From positions 908,501 to 972,500 of the forward strand of contig JAKNSE010000030.1 of the NCBI GenBank assembly GCA_023525975.1: a stretch of 64,000 bases of DNA. Reading direction: 5' to 3'. Source of the DNA: Smallanthus sonchifolius (lineage: Eukaryota > Streptophyta > Magnoliopsida > Asterales > Asteraceae). Below, piece by piece: positions 21,042-32,269 of the stretch (its first letter is position 1; every line of letters begins with the position of its first letter). Position numbers and translations under genes: made by a program. A model generated the notes under the pieces. The model did not search any database, was not told the origin of the DNA, and worked only from the letters and a program-made list of their open reading frames with translations.

Positions 21042-21124
21042 GGTGTAAAAAAAAAAAAAAAAAAATATTTCTTGGGATTCAGTCTTCCGCGCGTTTACGT
21101 GTTTTTGAAAAGTGGTGTGTTTCA

Positions 21125-22452
21125 AATTGACCAGACACGGTCGCGCTAACCTATGAGCGCGGTCGTGCCTGACCAAGCACAATCGTGCCCGGGAGAGGCC
21201 CGGTCGTGTTGCCGAACAAACAAAGTCCTGACCTAGACAAACCCTGGACGCGGTCGTGCCGGACACGAGCATGGTCGTGCTCTACGAACAGACCCTTTTG
21301 TAGCCTACCGACTCGACCACGGTCACGCCCGGTGACGAGCGCGGTCACGCCCGGTGACGAGCGCGGTCGTGCCCAACACGAGCGCGGTCGTGTTCCCCTT
21401 AACAGAATCTTTATTTTTTTTTATTATTTTATTTGATAAATATATTAAATTACAGTTTATATAATTATTTTTATAAACTAATTACTGGAATACCTATATT
21501 CCTTACACTTGTTTCCAAACGAACATTAATTATTTAAACTTATACAAATAAATATATAATATTCTAAATAAATAATTATTTTAAAACAAACCCTACACGT
21601 TTAAAAATAAATCCACTTTCGACATTGAATGACGCAAATCAATAACACATGATCAAATACATTGTTCATTAGGTCGAAGTTAGCGATCTACAAACACACC
21701 GCTATTACCTATTTGCTTGTGCGATCCACACTCTTCATAACATGTGAGTCTACATAACCCCACTTTTACTTTTTTTAACTTTTGGGGTGGACATGATTTA
21801 CATTAAAACAATTTGCAACTATTTCATAATACAATTCTTTACTTGATTACATGAATTATTTGTGCATTATGCTTGGATGCTATGAGTTATTACTATACAT
21901 ACATGACGCAACTCGTACAATCATTAACTCTGTACAAGCCAACGGTAAACAAATATAGTACTATTGAGTCTGACAAACCCACCCGGGTAGGGTGTTTGTT
22001 ACCGACAATACATTAGGGTAACCTGCGTGTTATGCCTCAGTCACAAGGTTTGATTGTTCACCTAGTGTAACTATAGGTTCTCCATATTTGCCTTATATGC
22101 CATGTGAATCAATCGAATTGTATAAATATTTTGGAACTCTTATGTGTGTGTCAAAACTTGTGTATGCTCACCAACTTTTTAGTTGACCCTTGTTTTTAAA
22201 TCATGTTTCAGGTACGAATGTTTGAAGTGATCAAGAATTGCTACACATAGGATTTTTGGACTTAGTATTTAAATTAAAACAGTTTGTTCTATGTAATTTA
22301 CATTTTCGTTTCATGGATTGATTGTGTTTTGTTGAATTTGTCTAATTGCAATGAAAACAATTATTGGTTATTTAAACTTTAGTAAACCATGAGCAATGAA
22401 CAGTCTGCACGCTTCACGCCCCGACGTTTCCGCCGTCGGTTGGGGTGTGACA
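21125..22452 (+). mobile_element. Outer Tekay 5' LTR, second part
   Basis: It resumes after the nested insertion with the duplicated AATTG and matches 28606-29933 (offset 7481), ending GTGTGACA. It holds ten more GT-centred hairpins (21133-21390). Confidence 0.93.
21133..21390. repeat. Ten GT-centred hairpins, outer Tekay LTR (cluster 2)
   Basis: Variants of GCGCG-GT-CGTGC are centred near 21140, 21162, 21182, 21203, then 21253, 21274, then 21322, 21344, 21366 and 21387: groups of four, two and four with 20-22 bp spacing. The same cluster is at 28614-28871. Confidence 0.85.
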
Positions 22453-22455
22453 GAT

Positions 22456-22467
22456 TGGTATCAGAGC
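22456..22467 (+). promoter_or_regulatory. Primer binding site, initiator tRNA-Met type (outer Tekay)
   Basis: TGGTATCAGAGC begins three bases after the LTR end at 22452. Confidence 0.93.
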
Positions 22468-23112
22468 CTTGGTTATAGGGAATTAGGTTATTAGACACCT
22501 TTGACCTAGACTATAACTTTAGGATACCCACTTATGCCATGCTTCATGATTTATGTGCTACATGCTATGTGCTACATGCTATGTGATATATGCTAAATGT
22601 TTTATATGTATATATAAATAACAACTTAAATAAACAATACCCCTACCCATATCCTAAACCACATATCCTTCATGCCTGCTTCCGTGTCATCATCAACATA
22701 GTTGGTGGAACGTCAAATCCATAGACTTTAGTCTATTAAAAAAAAAAAAAATATTTTCTTTCTACACCCGTTAAGGTTTTTAGGCTTTGTTGATTATTAA
22801 AGGACACGTGCAATCTGGAAGGGTGACACCTGTATGCTGGGTCTTCTGTCTAGGAAAGCATTTCATATAAATCCCAATCAACCGAGGGATCCGTATGCTT
22901 TCCTGGGAATTCCTGGGATGAGTGTTTACTTATAGGCTAAAGCACGTCTCCTTGATAATTATATGAGTTTAAATTAACCTTAATATGTCATAGTACTCGA
23001 GTGATTATGTCACTATTTGAGTACAATCCGAACTATGAATTACTTATATCTATTTATCCTTCTATTTAATCCAGGAAATTCTCACAACTCTTATTGTGTC
23101 TAAATCTGTAGA

Positions 23113-23487
23113 ATGCCTCCCCGTCGTGACAACAGCAACAACAGCAATAACACTGACCTGGCTGCTCTACTCACACAGCTGGTGAATCAAATTACCCAAG
23201 CCAACAACAACACTAATGGTCATGCCAGTGGGAGTGCTAACACTGGAGGTGGTGGTGGTGCCAACCCGCCACAATGCACCTTCAAACACTTCACTCCTGC
23301 AATCCCCTCAAATTCTATGGCAACGAAGGAGCCACGGGCCTCCTTCAATGGTTCGAAAGCATTGAGAGCACTTTCCTCAATAGCGACTGTCCCGACAACC
23401 TCCGTGTTCGTCATGCTACTAGTGTCTTTCAAAAAAGGGCGCTTACTTGGTGGAATGGTGAGAAAAGGACTAGGGGAGTGGATGTAG
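23113..23487 (+). pseudogene. Outer Tekay gag N-terminus, before a frameshift
   Basis: The frame starts MPPRRDNSNN, with an Asn/Gly-rich N-terminal region typical of Tekay gag, and reads in the gag frame until about 23290. From there the homologous sequence continues in another frame (the frame listed at 23274), so a single-base indel near 23290 breaks gag. The part after about 23300 in this frame is out of frame and meaningless. Confidence 0.85.
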
Positions 23488-26400
23488 CAATGGCACTGCC
23501 GTGGGATGAGTTGAAGAGGATCATGACTGAGGAATTCTGTCCTCGAAATGAGATGAAAAAGCTGGAAGCGGAATTTTGGGATCTTGCTCAAGATAGTGGT
23601 GAAAGCTTAGCATACACCACCCGTTTCCACGAGCTGAGTCTACTTGTGCCACACATGGTTACACCTCTGTCTAGGTGTATTGAAAAGTACATTGGTGGTC
23701 TACCTAGACAAATTCAAGACACCGTGGTAGGAGGAAATCCTGCTACTCTTGAGGAGGCTATCCGCCTGTCAGCCACACTTACTGACAACCATGTTAAAGC
23801 GGGTACTCTTACAAGAAAAGGTGCCAAGAAAGTTTCCGACATAACAACCACTTCCGCACATGCCAAAGAAGTCAAAACTGAATCACATCACAACAATAGG
23901 AAGAGGAAGGCTAAAAACTATGCTATGGTCACTCCAGCTGCCCCAGTCAACCAGGTTGCTCCTATGGCTCAGAACTCAGTCAAGAAGCAATATGTGGGCA
24001 ACAACCCATTGTGCAACACATGCAATTATCATCACCTCCCAACTATACCATGCCGTCTATGTGCCAGCTGTGGAAGATATGGGCATGTGGCCAACACCTG
24101 TAGGAGTAAGCCACCTGGTAATCAAATCAACCAGGGAAACGGGGCCATTCAAGCAGTTCCAACTATTGCTAATGGGCATGCTTGCTTTGAATGTGGCAAC
24201 CCAAACCACTTCCGAGATCGATGCCCAAGACTAGCCAATGCTAACAAAGACGGAGCTCGTGGGCGTGCTTTCCATATCAACGCCAATGAAGCTCAGGCCA
24301 ATGATCATGTGGTCAACGGTACGTTTCTTGTCAATCAACAATTTGCATCTATACTATTTGATACCGGAGCCGATAAAAGTTTTGTGTCACTAGAATTCGA
24401 ACCCTTACTTGCAAAAACCCGGTCTAAACTAGAGAGAACTTTTACCATTGAGGTAGCCGATGGTAACACCGTTACAATTGACTCCATCATCTATGATTGC
24501 TCCCTAGAACTAAATAAACACATTTTTCCCATTAACCTCATACCAATGCCATTAGGGAGTTTTGACGTCATCATAGGTATGGATTGGCTGTCTAATCACC
24601 ATGCCGAAGTCATGTGCTTTGAAAAATACATCCAAATACCCCTCCCATCCGGAGAAACGTTGAAGGTCTTTGGTGAGAAACCCCGCAAAGGACTCAAACT
24701 AATGTCATGCATCACCGTTCAAAAGTATATACGAAAGAAGTGCATGGTTTTCCTAGCCCATGTGATCCAGAAAGAAGGCAAGAAGAGGAGTGTACAAGAT
24801 ATCCCCATCATTCAGGATTTTCCCGAAGTCTTTCCTGATGACTTGCCAGGTCTTCCACCTGTTCGGCAAGTGGAATTTCGCATCGATCTTGTACTTGGAG
24901 CTAATCCCATAGCTAAAGCTCCATACCGGCTTGCACCTTCCGAGATGCAAGAACTTGCAAGCCAACTTCAAGAACTCGCCGACAAAGGTTTCATACGGCC
25001 GAGTCATTCACCGTGGGGTGCACCAGTCTTGTTTGTTAAAAAGAAGGATGTTTCATTCCGCATGTGTATTGACTATCGAGAACTCAACAAACTTACAATC
25101 AAAAACCGCTACCCTTTACCTAGGATTGACGACCTCTTCGATCAACTCCAAGGTTCTACCTATTTCTCGAAGATTGATCTTCGATCCGGTTATCACCAAC
25201 TCCGTGTGCAAGAGGAGGATGTTCCCAAAACCGCCTTCCGAACGAGGTATGGTCACTACGAGTTCATGGTTATGCCTTTTGGGCTAACCAATGCACCTGC
25301 TGCTTTCATGGACCTCATGAACCGCATGTGCAAACCATATCTTGACAAATTTGTGATCGTGTTCATTGACGACATCTTGATCTATTCCAAGACCAAGGAA
25401 GATCATGAGCAACATCTTAGGTTGATTTTGGATCTCTTGAAAAACGAACGACTATACGCCAAATTCTCCAAGTGTGAATTTTGGCTAAAAGAAGTTCAAT
25501 TTTTGGGTCACGTTGTCAACGAAAAGGGAATTCATGTGGACCCCGCAAAAATCGAAGCTGTTAAAAATTGGAGTACTCCTAAAACCCCTACCGAAGTTCG
25601 TTCGTTTCTTGGTTTAGCGGGTTATTACCGAAGGTTTATTTCTAACTTCTCCAAGATCGCTGTTCCCCTCACTGCCTTAACCCAAAAAGGTAAACCTTAT
25701 GAGTGGGGACCGAAACAAGAAGAAGCCTTTCAAATTCTCAAGCAAAAGTTGTGCAATGCTCCTATCCTCACCCTTCCTGAAGGTGAAGATGATCTAGTTG
25801 TTTATTGTGATGCTTCAAACCAAGGTCTTGGTTGCGTTCTCATGCAACGAGGCAAGGTGATCGCTTACGCATCAAGACAACTCAAAATCCATGAGAAGAA
25901 TTATACGACGCATGATCTGGAGTTGGGTGCTGTCGTATTTGCGTTGAAGATTTGGAGACATTATCTCTATGGCACGAAATGTGTGGTGTTCACCGACCAC
26001 AGAAGCCTCCAACATATCTTCAACCAAAAAGAACTCAACATGAGGCAGCGACGTTGGGTTGAACTTCTCAACGATTACAATTGCGAGATTCGTTATCATC
26101 CCGGCAAGGCAAATGTTGTAGCCGATGCGCTAAGCCGTAAGGAGCATGTCATGCTTCAAAGTGTCAAGATTCACTCCGATATCCAAGTCCGTATTCTGGC
26201 AGCTCAACATGTCTCGGTTACCGAGGGCAATATGTATAAGGAAATGTCTTGTGGTGCTGAATTCCAATTGGAGACTAAAACCAATGGCTTGATCTATTTT
26301 CTAGACCGTATTTGGGTTCCCGATCGTGACGATCTTCGTGCATTCATCATGACCGAGGCGCACAAGTCTCGATATTCTATCCATCCTGGTGCGGATAAAA

Positions 26401-27002
26401 TGTATCAAAATCTTCGTTCCCAATATTGGTGGCCTGGTATGAAGAAAGACATTGCTTTGTTCGTAGCAAAATGTCTCACTTGTTCCAAAGTCAAGGCTGA
26501 GCATCAACGTCCTTCCGGTTTACTTGAACAACCGGAAATCCCCGTGTGGAAATGGGAGAATCTAGCTATGGATTTCATTACTAAGCTCCCTCGCACTTCG
26601 AGCGGTTATGACAGCATTTGGGTGATCATTGACCGTCTCACTAAGTCCGCACACTTCTTACCTATCCGTGAAGAATATAAGATTGAGAAATTGGCCCGAA
26701 TTTACATTGACGAGATTGTGAGTCGTCACGGTGTTCCTTTGAACATAATCTCCGATAGAGACGCTCGTTTCACTTCCCGGTTTTGGCAATCTCTTCAAAA
26801 GGCACTTGGTACACGACTGGATTTGAGCACGGCCTACCATCCCCAAACTGATGGTCATACCGAGCGAACAATCCAAACTCTTGAAGACATGCTAAGAGCC
26901 TGTGTCATCGACTTTGGTGGCAATTGGGATTCGCATTTGACACTTATCGAATTCTCCTACAACAATAGTTACCACACCAGCATCGACATGGCTCCGTTTT
27001 AA
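23274..27002 (+). pseudogene. Outer Tekay gag-pol, main frame ending at a premature stop
   Basis: The 1242-codon frame covers most of gag (from about codon 10), two good zinc knuckles (CASCGRYGHVANTC and CFECGNPNHFRDRC), protease with DTGAD (Asp at about 363), RT with FIDD (Asp 699/700), RNase H with CDAS, and integrase through the catalytic core including the DRDARF and TDGHTE regions. The TAA at 27000-27002 ends it just after the integrase core; the same frame then stays open to 27629. The ATG at 23274 is an accident of the frame, since the natural start is at 23113. With two lesions the product cannot be made whole. Confidence 0.93.
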
Positions 27003-27629
27003 GCTCTCTACGGTTGTAAGTGTCGTTCTCCCATCTGTTGGAACGAGATTGGTGAAGCCCAAATCACCGGTCCCGAGTTAATTCAAGAAACATCCGACAA
27101 GATTACTCAAATCCGTGATAACATTCGAGTAGCAAGGAGTCGGCAAAAGAGCTATGCCGACAAACGACGCAAACCCTTGGTATTCCAAGTCGGTGATCTT
27201 GTACTTCTAAAGGTGTCTCCTTGGAAGGGGGTGATCCGTTTTGGGAAGAAAGGCAAGCTAGCACCTCGCTATGTGGGTCCATTCAAGATCCTTGAAAGGA
27301 TTGGGAAAGTGGCTTATAAGCTCGAGTTACCTCCATCACTTGGCAACGTACATCCTACATTTCATGTATCCAACCTCAAGAAGTGTCTTGCTGATGAGAA
27401 CCTTCATATACCTCTTGACGATGTGCGCATTGATGAGACGATGCACTTCGTTGAAAAACCAGTCGAGATTATGGATCGTGAGATAAAACAACTCAAGCGC
27501 AGCCGTATTCCTATTGTCAAGGTTCGTTGGGAATCTAAACGAGGACCCGAGTTTACTTGGGAACGAGAAGACCAAATGAAGCTCAAGTACCCGCATCTTT
27601 TTGTTGAAGCAGTAGCCTCAACTAGTTGA
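27003..27629 (+). pseudogene. Outer Tekay integrase C-terminus and chromodomain-like tail
   Basis: In frame with the main polyprotein after the TAA at 27000-27002. It contains the integrase GPF/Y-type region (KLAPRYVGPFKIL) and a C-terminal chromodomain-like segment with VRWESKRG and FTWEREDQ. No further stop before the natural end at 27627-27629. It confirms the element is a chromovirus and that a single codon interrupts this end. Confidence 0.9.
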
Positions 27630-27647
27630 ATTTCGGGACGAAATTCC

Positions 27648-27663
27648 CTCAACATGGGGATAC
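27648..27663 (+). promoter_or_regulatory. Polypurine-like tract of outer Tekay
   Basis: A purine-rich stretch around ATGGGGATA lies directly before the 3' LTR. It is short and interrupted by pyrimidines, so the exact tract is uncertain. Confidence 0.5.
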
Positions 27664-29933
27664 TGTAACCTTTCTGATTTTCATGTTTTTCCTATTTAAT
27701 TTATGCCGTGCAATAAAAGACGATTCCGATTCCAATTTTACGATCATTGTTCCATGTTCAATAACAAGTATACACGCGTTTATTATATTACAATACTAAC
27801 TAAAACCATCTTACAAACCTCGAGGACCAAACTTGACCAAAACTCAAAACAACATCAATATTACAAAACTACAAGGACTAGTCTTGAAATTTCCAAAAAA
27901 CCTACACAAGCACGGTCGTGCTTAGTCCTAAGCACGGTCGCGCTTGTGCCACGACCACGGTCGTGCTTATCCCTAAGCACGGTCGCGCCTATTATACAGT
28001 TTGACTCTGAAAAGGTCAAACCGACTCAAATCTTGTCCAAAAATAGATTTCAAACGAGTTTTAGAAACCGCGGGACTTGTAGAAGAAGTTACTCGACCAT
28101 TTGCGACGTAGACCCGATCCAAACACGCATACAATCGTCCGAATTCGCGTAACATTAGACCGACCTTCCTTTTTAAATCAAATCTGGTAATTTGAGCAAG
28201 AATCAAACGAATTAAGTTAATCCAATACCTACCCGCGACTTATATAAACCTCCTTAAACCCTAAATCCATCATTACATCGTCCCTATCCCGTCTGTCGAT
28301 CAAGAAAAGCCGCGAAGTCTCACCGTAGCCGTCTGCACTGGTTGCCCATTCAAAACAGGTTAGTAATAGGTCATTAGAATCGTCTCTCCAAGCTAATCGA
28401 AAGCCCTAACTTAATTCGTAACCACATTACACGATTTTACCGAATTAAATCTGGGTTTTGATAAATAAATGGTTTTAATCGAACTACACGCTAGACGTGT
28501 TATAAATCCAATTAAATAGTATGGTTGGATTCGCAAACAATTAATCAATGAAAACCCTGCAAAACAGACAGATTTTATTACAAGAATTAGGAGAATTGCT
28601 TCTGGAATTGACCAGACACGGTCGCGCTAACCTATGAGCGCGGTCGTGCCTGACCAAGCACAATCGTGCCCGGGAGAGGCCCGGTCGTGTTGCCGAACAA
28701 ACAAAGTCCTGACCTAGACAAACCCTGGACGCGGTCGTGCCGGACACGAGCATGGTCGTGCTCTACGAACAGACCCTTTTGTAGCCTACCGACTCGACCA
28801 CGGTCACGCCCGGTGACGAGCGCGGTCACGCCCGGTGACGAGCGCGGTCGTGCCCAACACGAGCGCGGTCGTGTTCCCCTTAACAGAATCTTTATTTTTT
28901 TTTATTATTTTATTTGATAAATATATTAAATTACAGTTTATATAATTATTTTTATAAACTAATTACTGGAATACCTATATTCCTTACACTTGTTTCCAAA
29001 CGAACATTAATTATTTAAACTTATACAAATAAATATATAATATTCTAAATAAATAATTATTTTAAAACAAACCCTACACGTTTAAAAATAAATCCACTTT
29101 CGACATTGAATGACGCAAATCAATAACACATGATCAAATACATTGTTCATTAGGTCGAAGTTAGCGATCTACAAACACACCGCTATTACCTATTTGCTTG
29201 TGCGATCCACACTCTTCATAACATGTGAGTCTACATAACCCCACTTTTACTTTTTTTAACTTTTGGGGTGGACATGATTTACATTAAAACAATTTGCAAC
29301 TATTTCATAATACAATTCTTTACTTGATTACATGAATTATTTGTGCATTATGCTTGGATGCTATGAGTTATTACTATACATACATGACGCAACTCGTACA
29401 ATCATTAACTCTGTACAAGCCAACGGTAAACAAATATAGTACTATTGAGTCTGACAAACCCACCCGGGTAGGGTGTTTGTTACCGACAATACATTAGGGT
29501 AACCTGCGTGTTATGCCTCAGTCACAAGGTTTGATTGTTCACCTAGTGTAACTATAGGTTCTCCATATTTGCCTTATATGCCATGTGAATCAATCGAATT
29601 GTATAAATATTTTGGAACTCTTATGTGTGTGTCAAAACTTGTGTATGCTCACCAACTTTTTAGTTGACCCTTGTTTTTAAATCATGTTTCAGGTACGAAT
29701 GTTTGAAGTGATCAAGAATTGCTACACATAGGATTTTTGGACTTAGTATTTAAATTAAAACAGTTTATTCTATGTAATTTACATTTTCGTTTCGTGGATT
29801 GATTGTGTTTTGTTGAATTTGTCTAATTGCAATGAAAACAATTATTGGTTATTTAAACTTTAGTAAACCATGAGCAATGAACAGTCTGCACGCTTCACGC
29901 CCCGACGTTTCCGCCGTCGGTTGGGGTGTGACA
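27664..29933 (+). mobile_element. Outer Tekay 3' LTR, with the empty site for the inner element
   Basis: 2270 bp, TGTAACC to GTGTGACA, followed by the target duplication GTTTG. The uninterrupted sequence at 28601-28620 is the pre-insertion site of the inner Tekay. It contains the hairpin clusters 27909-27990 and 28614-28871 and a TATA-like box at 28241-28247. Confidence 0.95.
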
Positions 29934-31448
29934 GTTTGTACGTTTTTAACAGCGTTTTCATGGCGTTTTTTCAAGACGTTTTTCATGACGTTTTTTCAAA
30001 ACTTTTTCACTGTGTTTTTTCATGATATTTTTTTTCATGGCGTTTTTTCTACACTTTTTCATAACGTTTTTTTATGATGTTTTTTCACTGCATTTTTTCA
30101 TGGACGTTTTTCACTGCGTTTTTTCATGATGTTTTTTTCATGGTGTCTTTTTCATGGCGTTTTTTCAAAACTTTTTTATGATGTTTTTTTTACTGCGTTT
30201 TTTCATGACGTTTTTGTATGACTTTTTTCACTGCGTTTTTCATGGACGTTTTTCACTGCGTTTTTTCATGACGTTTTTTTCATGGTGTCTTTTTCATAGA
30301 GTTTTCTGGTGTTTTTGATAACCGATCGTGCGGAAAACAGAAAAACGGATGTGAAACTGGGCGTGTTATGGTGTTTTTAAACTGGGCAACTTTATGGTGT
30401 GTTTTGAACTGTGATTGTGCAGAAAACAGAAAATGCGTTTTATGGTGTTTTTAAACTGGGCAACTTTATAGTGTGTTTTGAACTATGTAAGCTCTTTTTC
30501 ATGGAGTTTTCTAGTGTTTTTTATCACCGACCGTGCGGAAAAACAGAAAAAAAACGTATGTGAAACTGGGCGTGTTATGGTGTTATAAACTGGGCATTTT
30601 TATGGTATGTTTTGAACTGTGATTGTGCAGAAAACAGAAAATGCGTTTTTCATATTCTCCATAAAATGTCCAGTTTATAAAAGAAGACACCATAAAAAAA
30701 ACACCTAAAACCATAATGGTAATTGCATAAAAAAACACCATAAAACGCATTTTCTGATTCTCCAACACCTCCGAGGAATCGTTATCTTTGGTGCTCGGCT
30801 CTATGAATGCTAGAGTTGCAGGAGCTCGTACGCGATCAAGCAGAAAATAGAAAACGCATTTCTGGACGCCATTACCATAATGGTTTTAGGTGTTTTATTT
30901 ATGGTGTTTTTCTTTTTCAGATGAAACAAGCTTTTTTAAAAATATCATAAATTCCTTCAGTTCAAAAACACCAAAAACTTGCCCAGTTCTAAAAACACCA
31001 TAACACGTTCACTTCAAAAACACCATAAAATTTCCAGTTTAAATGTTTTTTAATTTATGACGTTTTTATGGTATTTGTACGTCGTTTTTTATGATGTTTT
31101 TATAGAGTTTGTACAATCTAGTGCAAAAACACCATGAATAAAAAACCCCACTTAACACGTAATTTTTTTTTAAAATTTTATATAACAATAGTGTACTTAT
31201 ATTAAAGATAAAAAAACGCTCGTTATTATGGTGTATTTGTTTTAAAAAATAATAACGAATTAAAAAGTTATGAACGTTTAAAAAATACGGGGGAATATGC
31301 ATGTGCATATTTTGTGCATTTGAAAAATCAATCGCATGTTTTCTCACGATTTTGCCCTTCCCCCTTGGTCCCCTCCTTGGACACATGTCACTTCATGGTG
31401 GCTTCCTACACTTTCTACACTTTTTTCATTTCTTAAAATATCCCTCCC
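29934..31448. mobile_element. Inverted-repeat element B, right part
   Basis: It starts with the target duplication GTTTG. The first 1.1 kb is repeat-rich interior; the last part (about 31100-31448) is the inverted counterpart of 10599-10937. It ends at an AT run. There is no coding capacity; the frames at 29877-30077, 30583-30768 and 31066-31386 are repeat by-products. Confidence 0.75.
29940..30660. repeat. TTTTTTCATGACG-type minisatellite and a two-copy ~205-bp repeat
   Basis: 29940-30310 is a degenerate array of CGTTTTTTCATGRCG units. A further block beginning GTTTTCTGGTG at about 30301 recurs at about 30505 with the same internal order (GTGCGGAAAACAG, GTGAAACTGGGCG, TTTTGAACTGTG). Confidence 0.75.
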
Positions 31449-31471
31449 ATATATATATATATATATATATA
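31449..31471. repeat. (AT)n run between elements B and C
   Basis: A pure AT microsatellite shared as border by the two elements. Confidence 0.95.
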
Positions 31472-32011
31472 GAATAAGTTTGAAATACAAAGGGCTTATT
31501 TCGTACGAAGCGTACGAAGGGATAGTACCGCGCCACGTGTTCCTTTTAATTTTTAGTGGGAGGGGTATTTTTGTCATTCTACTAGTTATTACGTATGCGT
31601 AATAAACCTCAGACTTGAGTTATTACGTATGCGTAATAAATATCAGACTTGCGTTATTATGTATGCGTAATAAACCTCAGACTTGAATTATTATGTATGC
31701 GTAATAAAACTCATACAAATCAACAACCATGATCGTACAAATAAGGGTGAACGTGATTCAGGGTTTGATTTATACACTTTTATCACATAAGGGTGAAGGT
31801 GATTTCAGGTCGTCGATGACGTGTTTTACAGAGATTGGTTTTGACGCATCTTGATAGAAATTGACTTTAATACCCTTTTTACCCGAACGCTTGTTTATTG
31901 TTTTCTAGATAGTTACGTTTACGTCACCGCGTGATTTAAAGCTCTAGATCATATCAAATCAACGGTTGGGGAGCCTTTGTACGCTAAGGGCCCTTTGTAC
32001 GATAAACAACC
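31472..32011. mobile_element. Inverted-repeat element C, (AT)n-flanked, non-coding
   Basis: Short imperfect terminal inverted repeats: ACAAAGGGCTTATTTCGTAC at the left and the complement of GTACGCTAAGGGCCCTTTGT at the right. Both ends touch AT runs. The interior holds a 34-bp tandem repeat. No protein is encoded. Confidence 0.6.
31585..31712. repeat. 34-bp tandem repeat with TTATTACG/CGTAATAA hairpins
   Basis: Units start at 31585, 31619, 31653 and 31687. Each carries TTATTACGTATGCGTAATAA or a one-base variant (ATG instead of ACG in units three and four). Confidence 0.92.
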
Positions 32012-32033
32012 TATATATATATATATATATATA
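32012..32033. repeat. (AT)n run between elements C and D
   Basis: A pure AT microsatellite shared as border by the two elements. Confidence 0.95.
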
Positions 32034-32238
32034 GGGGAGGGTTCTAGATAAAACTAAGAGTTAGACTAAAACCAAGAAAACCAACTTTTAACCATTGATT
32101 GAAATTGATCAATGGATGAGATTACTCGGTGGCAAACTTGTAAATATGTAATAGATAATGGATTTAATTAAATGTTATAGGGGTATATTGGGTAGATTGC
32201 AATTTTTTTATTTTGGAAACAATCAAAATCCCTTAAAA

Positions 32239-32269
<31 letters not shown>

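Larger units (their letters stand above)
11885..21124 (+). mobile_element. Inner Tekay/Del-type Gypsy retrotransposon, complete and apparently intact
   Basis: A 9240-bp element with LTRs 11885-14025 and 18984-21124 (both 2141 bp, identical by eye), primer site, one uninterrupted gag-pol frame and polypurine tract. Target duplication AATTG is at 11880-11884 and 21125-21129. The unoccupied target is preserved at 28606-28610 in the 3' LTR of the host element. Equal LTRs and an open frame mean a very recent insertion, possibly by an element still able to move. Confidence 0.96.
18984..21124 (+). mobile_element. Inner Tekay 3' LTR
   Basis: A copy of 11885-14025 with constant offset 7099 and no difference seen by eye. 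It is followed by the target duplication AATTG at 21125-21129. Confidence 0.96.
10938..29933 (+). mobile_element. Outer Tekay/Del-type Gypsy retrotransposon, interrupted by a nested copy
   Basis: The LTRs are 10938-22452 (split by the nested element) and 27664-29933. Without the insert each is 2270 bp. The 5-bp target duplication GTTTG flanks the whole element (10933-10937 and 29934-29938). Primer site, gag, protease, RT, RNase H, integrase and a chromodomain-like tail follow in Tekay order. By eye the LTRs differ at about three positions (near 10981, 22286 and 22314), so the insertion is recent, yet gag-pol has a frameshift and a stop codon. Confidence 0.93.
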
